A stretch of DNA of 64,000 nucleotides from Alphaproteobacteria bacterium (GCA_024743275.1 JANSWW010000004.1:124001-188000); one strand, 5' to 3'; positions 1 to 8,696 are shown, counted from the stretch's first letter. Numbers and translations are program-made. The notes: generated from the sequence alone by a model not told the origin.

Positions 1-681
1 GTTCACCTTGTCCATGGAGGCGACACAGCCGCAGGTCTCCAGGGGGCACGGATGGGTGCGGTGATAATAGACCATCTCCTCGGCCACCACCTCGGCGCTC
101 TCGATCGCCTGGTTGGTCGCCGCCTCGTCGCCCTCCTCCCACAGGAAGATGTGGTTCGGGTGACGCCGCGGTCCGTGGGCGCCGTCGGCCCCGTCCTCAA
201 GGTCTTCGCGCAGCACCGTGGCGCCTTCCTCCAGCGCCTTGAACGGATCGGTGACGACCGGCAGTTCGTCATAGTCGACCTCGACGGCCTCGACGCCGTC
301 GGCGGCGGCATAGCGGTCGGTGGCGACCACGAAGGCGACTTCCTGGGCCTGGAACAGCACCTTCCCGTCGGCCAGCACCATCTGCTTGTCGCCGGCCAGC
401 GTCGGCATCCAATGCAGGTTCAGCGGCTCGAGATCCTTCGCGGTCAGGACGGCGAGGACGCCGGGGATGGCCAGCGCCGCCTCGGTGTCGATCGACTTGA
501 TCCGCGCATGGGCGTAGGGGGAGCGGACGAAGTCGCCGAACAGCATGCCCGGCAGTTTGACGTCATCGATATAGTTGCCCTTGCCTTGCGTGAACCGGAG
601 GTCCTCGACCCGCTTGCGCGAGGAACCGAGACCCTTCAACTTCGCGACGCGTTCGTCGCGGCTCGGATTCATGTCGTTCAT
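1..681 (-). CDS. coxL: Xanthine dehydrogenase/CO dehydrogenase family molybdopterin subunit (CoxL-like), N-terminal 227 residues only
   Basis: This is the 5' end of a molybdopterin-binding large subunit; the gene runs off the left edge of the window. The first 227 residues carry the conserved N-terminal a/b hammerhead region, with [22 protein letters not shown] near the start, then [10 protein letters not shown], then the [11 protein letters not shown] segment. The ATG at 681-679 overlaps the coxS stop in an ATGA arrangement, so translation is coupled. The gene order M-S-L matches aerobic CO dehydrogenases. The active-site loop that separates true CO dehydrogenase (form I) from form II or other hydroxylases lies outside the window, so the substrate is open. 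Confidence 0.88.
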   Translation of the reverse strand, partial: MNDMNPSRDERVAKLKGLGSSRKRVEDLRFTQGKGNYIDDVKLPGMLFGDFVRSPYAHARIKSIDTEAALAIPGVLAVLTAKDLEPLNLHWMPTLAGDKQMVLADGKVLFQAQEVAFVVATDRYAAADGVEAVEVDYDELPVVTDPFKALEEGATVLREDLEDGADGAHGPRRHPNHIFLWEEGDEAATNQAIESAEVVAEEMVYYHRTHPCPLETCGCVASMDKVN

Positions 682-1169
682 TCTGCGGCCTCCTTGACCC
701 CGTTCATTTCATCCGCGGCGGCCAGGATCGACTTGACGATATTCTGATAGCCGGTGCAGCGGCACAGATTGCCGGCCATGCCGAAGCGGACCTCTTCCTC
801 GGTCGGGCTCGGGTTTTCCTGAAGCAGACGGTAGGCCCGGGTGATCATGCCCGGCGTGCAATAACCGCATTGCAGGCCGTGATGCTCGCGGAAGGCCTTC
901 TGCAGCGGGTGCAGATCGTCGGGCGACCCGATGCCCTCGACCGTGGTGATCTCGGTACCGTTGGCCTGGATCGCGAACAGGGTGCAGGCCTTCACCGACT
1001 TGCCGTCGATGTCGACGGTGCAGGCCCCGCAGTGGGAAGTCTCGCAGCCGATATGCGGACCGGTGACGTTGAGCTGTTCCCGCAAGGTGTGGATCAACAG
1101 CTCGCGCGGTTCGGCCAGGACGTCCTTCTCCTCGCCGTTCACCGTGAATTTGATGTGTTGCTTGCTCAT
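678..1169 (-). CDS. coxS: [2Fe-2S] small subunit of molybdenum hydroxylase (CoxS-like)
   Basis: This 163-residue iron-sulfur subunit passes electrons from the molybdenum centre to the flavin subunit. The N-terminal plant-ferredoxin-like cluster has Cys42, Cys47, Cys50 and Cys62. The C-terminal cluster has Cys101, Cys104 (QCGYC), Cys136 and Cys138 (CRC). Length and spacing are typical for CoxS/CutS. A purine-rich ribosome-binding site precedes the ATG. It starts 12 bases after the coxM stop and overlaps the coxL start, so the three genes form one transcription unit on the minus strand. Confidence 0.95.
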   Translation of the reverse strand: MSKQHIKFTVNGEEKDVLAEPRELLIHTLREQLNVTGPHIGCETSHCGACTVDIDGKSVKACTLFAIQANGTEITTVEGIGSPDDLHPLQKAFREHHGLQCGYCTPGMITRAYRLLQENPSPTEEEVRFGMAGNLCRCTGYQNIVKSILAAADEMNGVKEAAE

Positions 1170-1181
1170 GAATCTCTCCCT

Positions 1182-2036
1182 CTAGGCACGCGACCAGGCG
1201 CGCTCGATGGCGCGGGTCAGGACGATGCCGGCGACATGCCGCTTGAATTCGACCGGACCGCGGTTGTCCTCGGAGGGGTCGATATCCTCCAGCATCGCGG
1301 CGACGGCCGCCTTGACGCTGTCGGCATCGCAGGCCCCGCCGACCAGCGCCTGGGCGGCCGCTTCGGACCAGACCGGGATGTCTGACAGGTTGGTCATCGC
1401 GATCGACGCGGAGGCGACGGTGCCGCCCTCCTTGGTCAACAGCACGGCGGCGGCGGCGGTCGCATAGTCGCCGATCTTCCGCTTCTGCTTTTCGTAGGCG
1501 TAACCGCCCTTCGGCGCGGTGAAACGGATCTGGGTCAGGATCTCGTCATCCTCGCGCGCGGTCGTATAGGCCGCCTCGTAGAAGTCGCGGGCCGCGATCT
1601 CGCGGTCGCCGTTCGGGCCAAGGACCGTGAAGACCGCCCCGATGCACTGCATCAGGCCCGGCATGTCGTTGCCCGGATCGCCGTTGGCGACGTTGCCGCC
1701 GACGGTGCCCATATAGCGGACCTGCGGATCGGCGATCTGCAGGGCGGCCTCGTGCAGGATCGGGGCCGCGTCGGCCAGGATCTTGCTTTCGATCAGGTCG
1801 TGCTGGGTCGTCATCGCGCCGATGGTGACGGCATCGCCGTCGACGGAGATGCCCTTCATGTCCTGGCAGTCTTGCAGATCGATCAGATGCTCGACCGCCG
1901 CCATGCGCAGTTTCATCATCGGAATTAGGCTGTGCCCGCCCGCGATAACGCGTGCCTCGTCGCCATGGCTTTGCAACAGGCTGACGGCGGACGCGGTGTC
2001 CGACGGCCGGTGGTACTCGAAAGCCCCGGGTATCAT
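1182..2036 (-). CDS. coxM: FAD-binding medium subunit of molybdenum hydroxylase (CoxM-like)
   Basis: This 284-residue subunit carries the FAD that returns electrons to the quinone pool or another acceptor. The VAO/PCMH-type FAD loops are visible as AGGHSLIPMMK (about residues 32-42) and MGTVGGNVANGDPGNDMP (about 108-125). The C-terminal CO-dehydrogenase flavoprotein domain follows. It starts at ATG 2036 behind a strong AGGGAGGAG ribosome-binding site. It is the first gene of the coxMSL operon, and the 217 bases upstream contain direct and inverted repeats that could be regulatory. Confidence 0.95.
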   Translation of the reverse strand: MIPGAFEYHRPSDTASAVSLLQSHGDEARVIAGGHSLIPMMKLRMAAVEHLIDLQDCQDMKGISVDGDAVTIGAMTTQHDLIESKILADAAPILHEAALQIADPQVRYMGTVGGNVANGDPGNDMPGLMQCIGAVFTVLGPNGDREIAARDFYEAAYTTAREDDEILTQIRFTAPKGGYAYEKQKRKIGDYATAAAAVLLTKEGGTVASASIAMTNLSDIPVWSEAAAQALVGGACDADSVKAAVAAMLEDIDPSEDNRGPVEFKRHVAGIVLTRAIERAWSRA

Positions 2037-2163
2037 GGTCGCTCCTCCCTAGTGGCCCGTGGATCGGGCGGTTCTTTTTCAACTTCAGACAATAGATCTG
2101 GGGCGCCACGAGCCCTCCGGCGTTAACGGGGAGGTCCCATTCACGAACTGCGAACATTGCGCA

Positions 2164-2176
2164 CGAACGGCGTTCG
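2164..2176. promoter_or_regulatory. Perfect 13-bp palindrome upstream of coxM
   Basis: CGAACGGCGTTCG is a perfect inverted repeat with a one-base centre. It lies inside longer imperfect dyads (TGCGAAC at 2149-2155 against GTTCGCA at 2172-2178, and CGCAC at 2160-2164 against GTGCG at 2180-2184). It sits about 130 bases upstream of the coxM start, in the only non-coding stretch of the operon. An operator is inferred; the binding protein is unknown. Confidence 0.4.
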
Positions 2177-2192
2177 CATGTGCGAAATCCAG

Positions 2193-2221
2193 ATTTTCGG
2201 AGGATTTTCGGTAATTTTCGG
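2193..2221. promoter_or_regulatory. Three phased direct repeats ATTTTCGG, candidate LytTR-type binding site
   Basis: The octamer ATTTTCGG occurs at 2193-2200, 2204-2211 and 2214-2221, spaced 11 and 10 bases, which places the copies on one face of the helix. LytTR regulators are known to bind short direct repeats spaced about one helical turn. The gene immediately upstream encodes a LytTR protein and the gene downstream is coxM. The link is an inference from position and architecture. Confidence 0.4.
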
Positions 2222-2253
2222 TCGCGACATGCCCGTCGAGAGATCGACGGTCG

Positions 2254-3525
2254 TCAGACCCCGAGCAGGTCGCGGACCTCACCGAGGCGGGAGCGGCTGA
2301 CCGGAACCTTGGTCAGCGACTTGATGCCCTCGAAGAAGCACACCCCCGTATCCTTTTTCCGCTCGAAGCCGCTGACGAACCGTCGATTGACCAGATAGCT
2401 CCGGTGGGTCCGGATGAAGCCGCTGTAGGGGATGCGATTTTCCACCTCGGTGATCGACCACGGACAGAACAGCCGCTCGTCGTCGCAATAGAGGAAAGTG
2501 TAATGGCCCGAGGCGCGGATGGCCGCCACGGCATCGACATCGATGAAATGGGTCCGGCCGTCCTTCTCGTAGGGAAGTCGGTCCATGGGGGGCATGTCCG
2601 GCGCGGCGGCGGCTTCCGGCACGGGTGCCGTCGCGGGCGCGCCCGGTTCTTCCACAGGCTCCCCTGCCGCCTCCTCCACACGATTCTCCCCGTGCGACTG
2701 GACCGCTTCCAGGGGTTGGACCGACGCCTCTTCCCCTAGCGGCGTTGGAGGCGCCTGGTAGGCGGCGGCCTCCGCCGCCAAGGCCGCGGTCTTTTGCGGT
2801 TCGAAGAAGGTCGCGCCTGTCAACAGGAAGGCCGCCGAGATCAGGAAGGAGGCGAGCGTCACGCCGAAAGCGATGGATTCGTTGCTGATCGCCGGACCGG
2901 TTCCCCCGGTCACATCCACCTCGAGGAAGCCCGTCCCGGCCATGGCGATGAAGTGGACCGCGAAAACGGTGACGCCGAAGCCCAGCGTGCCGAGCAGGAT
3001 GTTCCGCGCCTCCCGCTCGCCATAGCTGATCCAGAACGACCCGATGCTGAGCGCGATCGACGCGGCCAGGGCGAGCGCGATGCCACCGGGCGTATAGACC
3101 GGCCGGCACAGCTGCATACCGGACATCCCGATATAGTGCATCGCCGGAATACCGAGCCCGACGATGACGCCGGCGGCGGTGATTCGGAGCTTTGTCCGGC
3201 GGCCGAAATGCACCAGAAGGAGCGCCAACTCCGCCATCAGGATGGCCACCAGGGCGGAGATCAGGGTCGTCAGCGCGTCATAGTAGAACAGCACCGGAAG
3301 CTGCAGACCCAGCATGGCGACGAAATGCAACGACCAGATCCCGCCGCCAAGCGCGACGGCGGCCATGGCGACCACCAGCTTGCGCTGACCATAGGGCAGC
3401 TTGGAGGCCCCCCGGGTGAGGGACAGCCCTGTAAACCCGGCCATCAACGCCACCGCGAAGGCGGCGGCGACCAAAAGCGCATCGTGACTGTAGTCCAACA
3501 CGGGACCCACTCTCCCAAACGGCAC
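2254..3525 (-). CDS. MHYT-LytTR membrane regulator (CoxC/CoxH-like)
   Basis: This 423-residue protein has an N-terminal seven-helix MHYT sensor and a C-terminal LytTR DNA-binding domain. The three MHYT motifs are LHFVAM (66-71), MHYIGM (129-134) and VHFIAM (190-195). A proline/alanine/glutamate-rich linker (about 245-315) leads to the LytTR domain (about 320-420), which includes SGHYTFLYCDDE and IRTHRSYLVN. CoxC and CoxH of Oligotropha have this same architecture beside the cox genes, so a role in sensing a diatomic gas or redox ligand and controlling coxMSL is likely. The furthest start is GTG 3525. GTG 3501, behind GGGAG, is equally possible and would shorten the protein by 8 residues. Confidence 0.9.
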   Translation of the reverse strand: MPFGRVGPVLDYSHDALLVAAAFAVALMAGFTGLSLTRGASKLPYGQRKLVVAMAAVALGGGIWSLHFVAMLGLQLPVLFYYDALTTLISALVAILMAELALLLVHFGRRTKLRITAAGVIVGLGIPAMHYIGMSGMQLCRPVYTPGGIALALAASIALSIGSFWISYGEREARNILLGTLGFGVTVFAVHFIAMAGTGFLEVDVTGGTGPAISNESIAFGVTLASFLISAAFLLTGATFFEPQKTAALAAEAAAYQAPPTPLGEEASVQPLEAVQSHGENRVEEAAGEPVEEPGAPATAPVPEAAAAPDMPPMDRLPYEKDGRTHFIDVDAVAAIRASGHYTFLYCDDERLFCPWSITEVENRIPYSGFIRTHRSYLVNRRFVSGFERKKDTGVCFFEGIKSLTKVPVSRSRLGEVRDLLGV

Positions 3526-3669
3526 TCGGCTAGAAACGGAGCCCCTATGACTCTAGTGCGACGCCGCCGCCTCGCCAAGTCACGTATCCGCGCAAAGACT
3601 AGGGGTATAGCGTCACTGTTCGACGGGTCCGAAAATGAGAGCGATGCCCGTCACCATGCGTATTAAAGG

Positions 3670-3700
3670 TTGACCCGGACCCGGGGACAGCCCCGATTGA
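3670..3700 (+). promoter_or_regulatory. Possible MerR-type promoter of the downstream MerR gene
   Basis: TTGACC (3670-3675) and GATTGA (3695-3700) are separated by 19 bases. The long spacer contains the dyad GGGG-ACAG-CCCC (3683-3694). MerR-family promoters typically have a 19-20 base spacer with a dyad inside it. The -10 match is weak, so this is tentative autoregulation evidence for the gene starting at 3741. Confidence 0.3.
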
Positions 3701-3740
3701 AGAGGTCGCTCGCAATCGACCCCAACGGAAAAGGTCCGTC

Positions 3741-4778
3741 ATGACCAAAGCTGCCCGTTTCCTGTCCCCCGCCGAGGCCGGTAAGGCTCTCGGCGTCTCG
3801 CCGAAGGCCCTGCGGCTCTATGAGGAGCGCGGCCTGATCGACCCCGGCCGGACCGAGGCGGGATGGCGGGTCTACGGTCCCGAAGACATGACGCGCGCCA
3901 CCGAGATCGTCGCCCTGAGATCGCTGGGCTTCAGCCTCGGACAAATCGCCCGGCTCCAGGCCGGCGACACGGACGGGATCGAGGGCATTCTCGCCACCCA
4001 TCAAAGAACGCTGGAGGAGAAGGGACGCGGCCTCGCCGAAACCGTGAGGAGAATCAGGGACCTGCGCCGCGCCTTGGGCGACGGGGCGACACCCGCCGCC
4101 GGAGACCTGGTCAGGCTGCTGAGCCCGGAGAAAAGCGAGGCCGCCGACCCGGCCGTCGCGTTCGATCTTCCCTGGCCCTGGGGCGGTGAGCGGTTCGAAC
4201 TGCGCGCGCTCAAGCCGATCATCCACATCGTCGGGCCTCTGTTCAGCGGCAAGACCCGCCTGGCCCAACGGCTCGCGGCGGACCTTCCCGGCGCCCGCTT
4301 TCTCGGCCTGGACCGGCTGGGGTCCTCAGGCGGCGCCGAGGTCGCGCTTCCGGCGCCGGGATCCGGCTGGTGGGATCGGATCGAGAGCGCGCTCGCCTGG
4401 ATGGTGGAGGACGGGGCAACTCGGTCCGATGCCCTGACCGTCCTGGTCGGTCACTTGGAAGAACCGGCGTCCGGGCCGCTGGTGGTCGACATGATCGAAC
4501 AGGGGCTCGACGAGGCGACGCAGATGGCTCTGATCGCCCATCTGCGGCGGCGTGGCAGCGACGCAACCCCGGTCATGATGCTGACCCGGTCGACGGCGAT
4601 CCTCGATCTGGCGGCGGTCGGGCCGGACGAGGCCGTCCTGTTCTGCCCGGCCAATCACAGTCCGCCCTTCCTCGTCCCGCCCCGTCCCGGCGCGCCGGGC
4701 TATGAGGCGGTCGAAAGCTGCCTCGCGTCGCCCGAGGTCAGAGCCCGGTCGGAAGGCGTGGTGGCGGTTCGGCGGTGA
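3741..4778 (+). CDS. MerR-family regulator fused to a P-loop NTPase-like domain
   Basis: This 345-residue protein begins with a MerR winged helix (residues 8-75; KALGVSPKALRLYEERGLIDPGR, then GWRVYGPEDM) and a coiled-coil dimerisation helix (about 80-113). It does not end there as a standard MerR would. A second domain of about 190 residues has a Walker A-like GPLFSGKT (165-172) and a later hydrophobic strand LVVDM that could be Walker B. The fusion suggests transcription control gated by nucleotide or phosphate binding. The start is ATG 3741. It is divergent from the MHYT-LytTR gene and convergent with the next gene. The ligand is unknown. Confidence 0.75.
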   Translation: MTKAARFLSPAEAGKALGVSPKALRLYEERGLIDPGRTEAGWRVYGPEDMTRATEIVALRSLGFSLGQIARLQAGDTDGIEGILATHQRTLEEKGRGLAETVRRIRDLRRALGDGATPAAGDLVRLLSPEKSEAADPAVAFDLPWPWGGERFELRALKPIIHIVGPLFSGKTRLAQRLAADLPGARFLGLDRLGSSGGAEVALPAPGSGWWDRIESALAWMVEDGATRSDALTVLVGHLEEPASGPLVVDMIEQGLDEATQMALIAHLRRRGSDATPVMMLTRSTAILDLAAVGPDEAVLFCPANHSPPFLVPPRPGAPGYEAVESCLASPEVRARSEGVVAVRR

Positions 4779-4785
4779 GAGCGGC

Positions 4786-6054
4786 CTACGCCGCCTTTTC
4801 GCCGACGAGCTGCGACATGACGGAGAGGAACTGGGCCACCTCCTGCTCCGTATTGTAGTGGCACATGGAGACCCGGACGCAGGCCGGCATCCCGAGCGGA
4901 TCGAGAATGTTGCCGGAATAGTGGTCGGCCTTACGGACATGGGTCCGAATGCCCTGGGCGTTGAGGGCGGCCACCAGGTCCTCCGAATCCCAGCTGTCGA
5001 GGGCGAAGGAGACGAGGCCCTCCCGGGCCGGGTTCTCGACCCCGCCGAGGATTTTGACACCCGGAATCTCGGCGAGACCGCGCAGATTGTCCTTTCCGTT
5101 CAGCATGACGTCGGTCAGCCGCTTCTCATGGGCGTGAATCGCCCGCCCGGCGGCCTCGATCTGCTCGCGCGGATCGTCGCTGTCGCTGACCTGCTGTCCG
5201 AGCCAGCGGAAATAACCGACCACATCGGACATGGTGGCATACGAGCCCGCGTCCCGCGTACCGAGTTCCCAATTGCCCTCCGGCCCGTTCATCAGGGCGT
5301 TGTGCGGCAGGGCGTTGAGCCGCGGCGATGTCCAGGCGATTCCATAGCCATGGCGGGAGAACACCTTGTAGGGCGAGATCACATAGCCGTCGATGCCGTA
5401 GCCGGCGATGTCGATCTGGCCGTGACTGGCGTGCTGGATGCCGTCGACGATGATGAAGGCATCCGGGGCCACCTCGCGGATCGCCGTCGCGATGCCGGCG
5501 AGATCGACGCCCATCCCGGTCACCGGCGAGGTGTGGAGGATGGTCGCGACCCGGACGTCCGGGGTGAGATGGGCCCTGTAATGCTCCGCCGTCACGGTGC
5601 CGGTCGCGTCGTCATGGGGCAGGCAGACATAGGGCTTGCCCGCGATCTCCGCCCAGCGGTTGCAGGCGCTGCGGGTCGCTGGGTGCTCGAGGCTGCTGCC
5701 GAGCACGATCCCGCCCTCGGCCGCGCCGAGGATCGCCGAGGAGATCAGCCGGAAGATGAGCTCCGTCCCGCTTTCGCCGACGAAGACGTCGCCGTCGGGC
5801 GCATTGAAGAACAGCCGGACATCCTCCTTGGCGCGGCCGATCAGATCGACCAGCGCCCGGCCCGCCGGATTGGCCCGGCCCGGATTGTCCGGCATGGCGG
5901 CGAATCTCGTGGAGGTCTCGACGACGGATTTCAGCGTCAGCGCGCCGCCGGCGTTCTCGAAGAACACGCGCGGCCCCTGGAACGGGCAGCTGTCGACATG
6001 GGCGAAGCGATCCCGGATCGCGGCCATCAACTCGGAATTATCGGAAATCGTCAT
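4786..6054 (-). CDS. Cysteine desulfurase-like class V aminotransferase
   Basis: This 422-residue PLP enzyme of fold type I resembles the SufS/CsdA and isopenicillin-N-epimerase group. The PLP lysine is in VISPYKVFSRHG; other landmarks are FFENAGGALT near residue 32, SLEHPATRSACNRWAE, and IVDGIQHASHGQID, which holds the aspartate that contacts the cofactor. A catalytic-loop cysteine typical of SufS is not obvious (C-terminal Cys are in PACVRVSMCHY), so a lyase, kynureninase-like or racemase role is as likely as desulfuration. It is not in an suf/isc context and appears to be a single gene. The start ATG 6054 follows a GGGGAG ribosome-binding site. Confidence 0.8.
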   Translation of the reverse strand: MTISDNSELMAAIRDRFAHVDSCPFQGPRVFFENAGGALTLKSVVETSTRFAAMPDNPGRANPAGRALVDLIGRAKEDVRLFFNAPDGDVFVGESGTELIFRLISSAILGAAEGGIVLGSSLEHPATRSACNRWAEIAGKPYVCLPHDDATGTVTAEHYRAHLTPDVRVATILHTSPVTGMGVDLAGIATAIREVAPDAFIIVDGIQHASHGQIDIAGYGIDGYVISPYKVFSRHGYGIAWTSPRLNALPHNALMNGPEGNWELGTRDAGSYATMSDVVGYFRWLGQQVSDSDDPREQIEAAGRAIHAHEKRLTDVMLNGKDNLRGLAEIPGVKILGGVENPAREGLVSFALDSWDSEDLVAALNAQGIRTHVRKADHYSGNILDPLGMPACVRVSMCHYNTEQEVAQFLSVMSQLVGEKAA

Positions 6055-6403
6055 CTGCTCCCCACAGCCTTCTCGTCGGTTTCGAACCGGAAGGCTCTAG
6101 CACAGGCCGCGCGGACCAGGAAAGCAAGTGGAGAAAAGCGGGTCGGGGGGAGCGGCAGAAAAGAAGCCCCGCCGAGGGGGGATGGGGGAGGCGGGGCCCG
6201 AGTTGGGGAGGCAAACGCTTTGGATCCGCCGGGCCGATGAACGCCGATCCATCACCCCGGTGTTCCGAACCATGAGCCGGTGTCCCGAAGCGCGTCTGTG
6301 ATTTAGTCACAACATTGGGAGATTTAGGCATCCACCCTTCCGGCTTGCCCTGCCCGCGCCGCCCGGCGACACTATGCCCGAATAGGATGCAAGGGAGGCG
6401 GAG
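6055..6403. other. 349-bp intergenic region with a G-rich hairpin and a short palindrome
   Basis: No coding sequence is supported here. A perfect 8-bp GC stem (GCCCCGCC at 6166-6173 with GGCGGGGC at 6190-6197) encloses a loop made of G tracts, and further G tracts flank it at 6145-6150 and 6204-6207. A 15-bp palindrome, TGTGATTTAGTCACA (6297-6311), lies about 93 bases upstream of the GFA gene. Genes on both sides read away from this region, so promoters for both must be inside it. Confidence 0.5.
6297..6311. promoter_or_regulatory. 15-bp palindrome upstream of GFA gene
   Basis: TGTGA-TTTAG-TCACA is a perfect 5-bp-arm inverted repeat. It resembles a CRP/FNR half-site pair but has a 5-base rather than 6-base centre. 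It is placed between the divergently transcribed PLP enzyme and GFA genes, so it could control either. Confidence 0.3.
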
Positions 6404-6832
6404 ATGACGGAATATCGAGGAGAGTGCCTCTGCGGCGCGGTCCGGTTCACGGTCACGGTGACGAAGAAAGAGATCGACGCCTGCCATTGCGGCATGTGCC
6501 GGCGCTGGGGCGGCGGCCCGGCGCTCAGTGTGTCGGCGGACGGCCCGCCAAGCTTCGAGGACGAAACGGCGCTCGGCGTCTACAGATCCTCGGAATGGGC
6601 CGAGCGCGTGTTCTGCAAGACCTGCGGGTCGAATGTTCTGTGGCGCAGCGTCGACGGGGCTTTCCACTCGGTTTCGGCGTCGATGCTCGGCGAGCCGGAG
6701 GACATGCCGTTCGCATTGGAGATCTTCGTCGACGACAAGCCGGGCTATTACAGCTTCGACGGCGACCGGGAGAAGATGACCGGTGCGGAGGTCTTCGCCG
6801 CCTTCGCCGGCGGCGGGGAGCGGGAGACTTAG
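6404..6832 (+). CDS. GFA-family zinc protein
   Basis: This 142-residue member of the GFA (glutathione-dependent formaldehyde-activating, CENP-V) family has all expected zinc-binding cysteine motifs: GECLCGAVRF (residues 6-15), ACHCGMCRRW (27-36) and FCKTCGS (about 68-74). Most family members of this size have no proven activity, and formaldehyde scavenging should not be assumed. The start ATG follows a GGGAGGCGGAG ribosome-binding site. A second GFA gene occurs at 11627, but the two share little outside the motifs. It appears to be a single-gene unit. Confidence 0.85.
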   Translation: MTEYRGECLCGAVRFTVTVTKKEIDACHCGMCRRWGGGPALSVSADGPPSFEDETALGVYRSSEWAERVFCKTCGSNVLWRSVDGAFHSVSASMLGEPEDMPFALEIFVDDKPGYYSFDGDREKMTGAEVFAAFAGGGERET

Positions 6833-6849
6833 AGCGCCGTCGGGCGCGT

Positions 6850-7614
6850 CTATCGCGCATCCCGGACGCAGCGGAACCCGATATAGACGACGGCCATGTC
6901 GCGCGGCTTGGAGGCGTCGTAGTCCGCGCGCATTTGCGCCGCGCCGTACCACCAGGATCCGCCGCGCGTCCCCTGTCGACGGCCGTCGCCGATGTCGACC
7001 CATTCCCAAACATTGGCCCCCATGTCGTAGAGGCCGTTCACGCCCGGCAAAGTCGTTCCTGCCGGCGCATGACCGATCCCCCTCGAAAGAACCGCTGAAT
7101 GGTCGATCGCCGGGCCCTTGCCCTTACCGCACTCACCGAGGCAATTGGCACCGTCCGGCGTTGCCCCGGTCGGATAGGGGTATGTCTTGCCCGCCTCGAA
7201 GGGAATGGGCGGATCGATGCGCCGTTCCGTATATGCAGCCGCTAGCCATTCCCTCTCGGTGGGCAGGCGCTTTCCGGCCCACCGGCAGTAGGCCTGGGCT
7301 TCGTCGAAAGTGACGTGAACAGCGGGTTCGTCATCCCGTGCGACCTGGCCGAACGGCGTCCGCCATGTCCAACCCGACTTTTGTTCCCATCCAGCCTCGT
7401 AGACAAGCCCGCCTCCTTCCCGCTCGGCTTTGGTCACCATCCCGGTGGCGGCGGCGAACCGGGCGAAAGCACCGACGGTGACCTCTACCCGGTCGATCGA
7501 GAACGCCCCGATCCTTTGCATATCGGACGATGCTGCGGCTCCCGCCGAATACTGCAAACCGATGACGAAGAGGCCAACGATCGCGGCCCCTAGGGACATG
7601 CCGTTGCGGACCAT
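6850..7614 (-). CDS. Secreted SUMF1/formylglycine-generating enzyme-like protein
   Basis: This 254-residue protein has a signal peptide (residues 1 to about 28, ending SAGAAAS) and then an FGE-sulfatase domain: IDRVEVTVGAFARFAAATG, PAVHVTFDEAQAYCRWAGKRLPTEREW, GLYDMGANVWEWV and TRGGSWW. These are the structural signatures of the fold shared by sulfatase-modifying enzymes and many non-enzymatic relatives. No sulfatase gene is nearby and export would separate it from cytosolic substrates, so a periplasmic binding or structural role is more likely than Cys-to-formylglycine conversion. ATG 7614 follows TAGGAGATCACC. Confidence 0.8.
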   Translation of the reverse strand: MVRNGMSLGAAIVGLFVIGLQYSAGAAASSDMQRIGAFSIDRVEVTVGAFARFAAATGMVTKAEREGGGLVYEAGWEQKSGWTWRTPFGQVARDDEPAVHVTFDEAQAYCRWAGKRLPTEREWLAAAYTERRIDPPIPFEAGKTYPYPTGATPDGANCLGECGKGKGPAIDHSAVLSRGIGHAPAGTTLPGVNGLYDMGANVWEWVDIGDGRRQGTRGGSWWYGAAQMRADYDASKPRDMAVVYIGFRCVRDAR

Positions 7615-7795
7615 GGTGATCTCCTATCCAGATCAGTCGTTTACAGTAGCCACGAGAGCAGATCGGGACGGGCGGGAAAAGTAAATGCCCCGCGCCGGAC
7701 GGTCGCAAAGGAACCGTCGATGCCATTCCTTCCCGCTGGCGGATCGCTTACCCTTTGTCGCGAACGGCGATGCAAAAGAAAGGGAGGAAAGGGCG

Positions 7796-8572
7796 ATGGA
7801 TTTGGGATTGAACGGGCTCAGGGTGCTGGTCACGGCGGGGGCGGCGGGCATCGGGCTCGAAACCGCGCGGGCCTTCGCGGCGGAGGGCGCCAAGGTCCAT
7901 ATCTGCGACATCGACCGCGACGCGCTGGCGGCGGTCGCCGAGAGCGACCCGGGCCTTGAGGTGAGTGAGTGCGACGTCGCCGACCGGGACGCTGTGGCGG
8001 CCCTGTTCGACCGGGTCGCGGACCTCCTGGGCGGCCTCGACTGCCTTGTCAACAATGCCGGGATCGCCGGCCCGACGGGACCGGTGGAGGACGTGGCGCC
8101 AGCCGAATGGGAACGTTGCCTCCAGGTCGGTCTGGTCGGCCAGTTCAACTGCACAAGGTTGGCGGTGAACCCGCTCAAACAGTCCGACAATCCGTCGATC
8201 CTCAACCTGTCGTCGGCCGCCGGCAAGTTCGGGTTCCCCTATCGCTCGGCCTATGCCGCCGCGAAATGGGGCGTGATCGGCTTCACCAAGTCGATCGCCC
8301 GGGAACTCGGGCCCTTCGGCATCCGCTGCAACGCCATCCTGCCCGGCATCGTCGAGGGCGAGCGCATCCGGCGGGTGATCGCCGCCAAGGCCGACACGCT
8401 GGGCCGCGACTATGGGGATGTCGAGCAGGAGTGGCTGGCGCTTGCCTCGATCAAGGAGATGATCCGGCCGGAGCAATTGGCCGACATGATGCTGTTCCTC
8501 GCCTCGACCCGGGGCCGCACGCTCTCCGGTCAGGCGATCAGCATCGATTCCGATCTGCAGGCGCTGATCTGA
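7796..8572 (+). CDS. Short-chain dehydrogenase/reductase
   Basis: This 258-residue classical SDR has the nucleotide motif TAGAAGIG near the N-terminus, CDVAD for adenine binding, NNAG, the catalytic serine in NLSSAAGKFG, and the YAAAK Tyr/Lys pair followed by the usual IARELGPFGIRCNAILPG. The frame is open further upstream (to 7685), but ATG 7796 is preceded by AAAGGGAGGAAAGG, which fixes the start. The C-terminus ends normally in a GQAISIDSD-type segment. The substrate cannot be inferred. The next gene, on the same strand 124 bases away, is unrelated. Confidence 0.9.
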   Translation: MDLGLNGLRVLVTAGAAGIGLETARAFAAEGAKVHICDIDRDALAAVAESDPGLEVSECDVADRDAVAALFDRVADLLGGLDCLVNNAGIAGPTGPVEDVAPAEWERCLQVGLVGQFNCTRLAVNPLKQSDNPSILNLSSAAGKFGFPYRSAYAAAKWGVIGFTKSIARELGPFGIRCNAILPGIVEGERIRRVIAAKADTLGRDYGDVEQEWLALASIKEMIRPEQLADMMLFLASTRGRTLSGQAISIDSDLQALI

Positions 8573-8696
8573 CCGCCTCTGCCCGGCGCGGCCGATTGCC
8601 CGTCGGGCCGATTGCATGGGGTCAAGTCCTTGGCCTGTGCGAAACCGCCTCCATATACCCGGTCAATACCGCCTGGACGGGAAGAGGAGGCATCTG

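Noticed and set aside
1..681. Assignment as true form I CO dehydrogenase
   Set aside because: The active-site loop with the diagnostic cysteine lies outside the window; only a CoxL-like molybdenum hydroxylase can be claimed.
6297..6311. CRP binding site
   Set aside because: The TGTGA/TCACA arms are present but the centre is 5 rather than 6 bases, so it is listed only as a palindrome.
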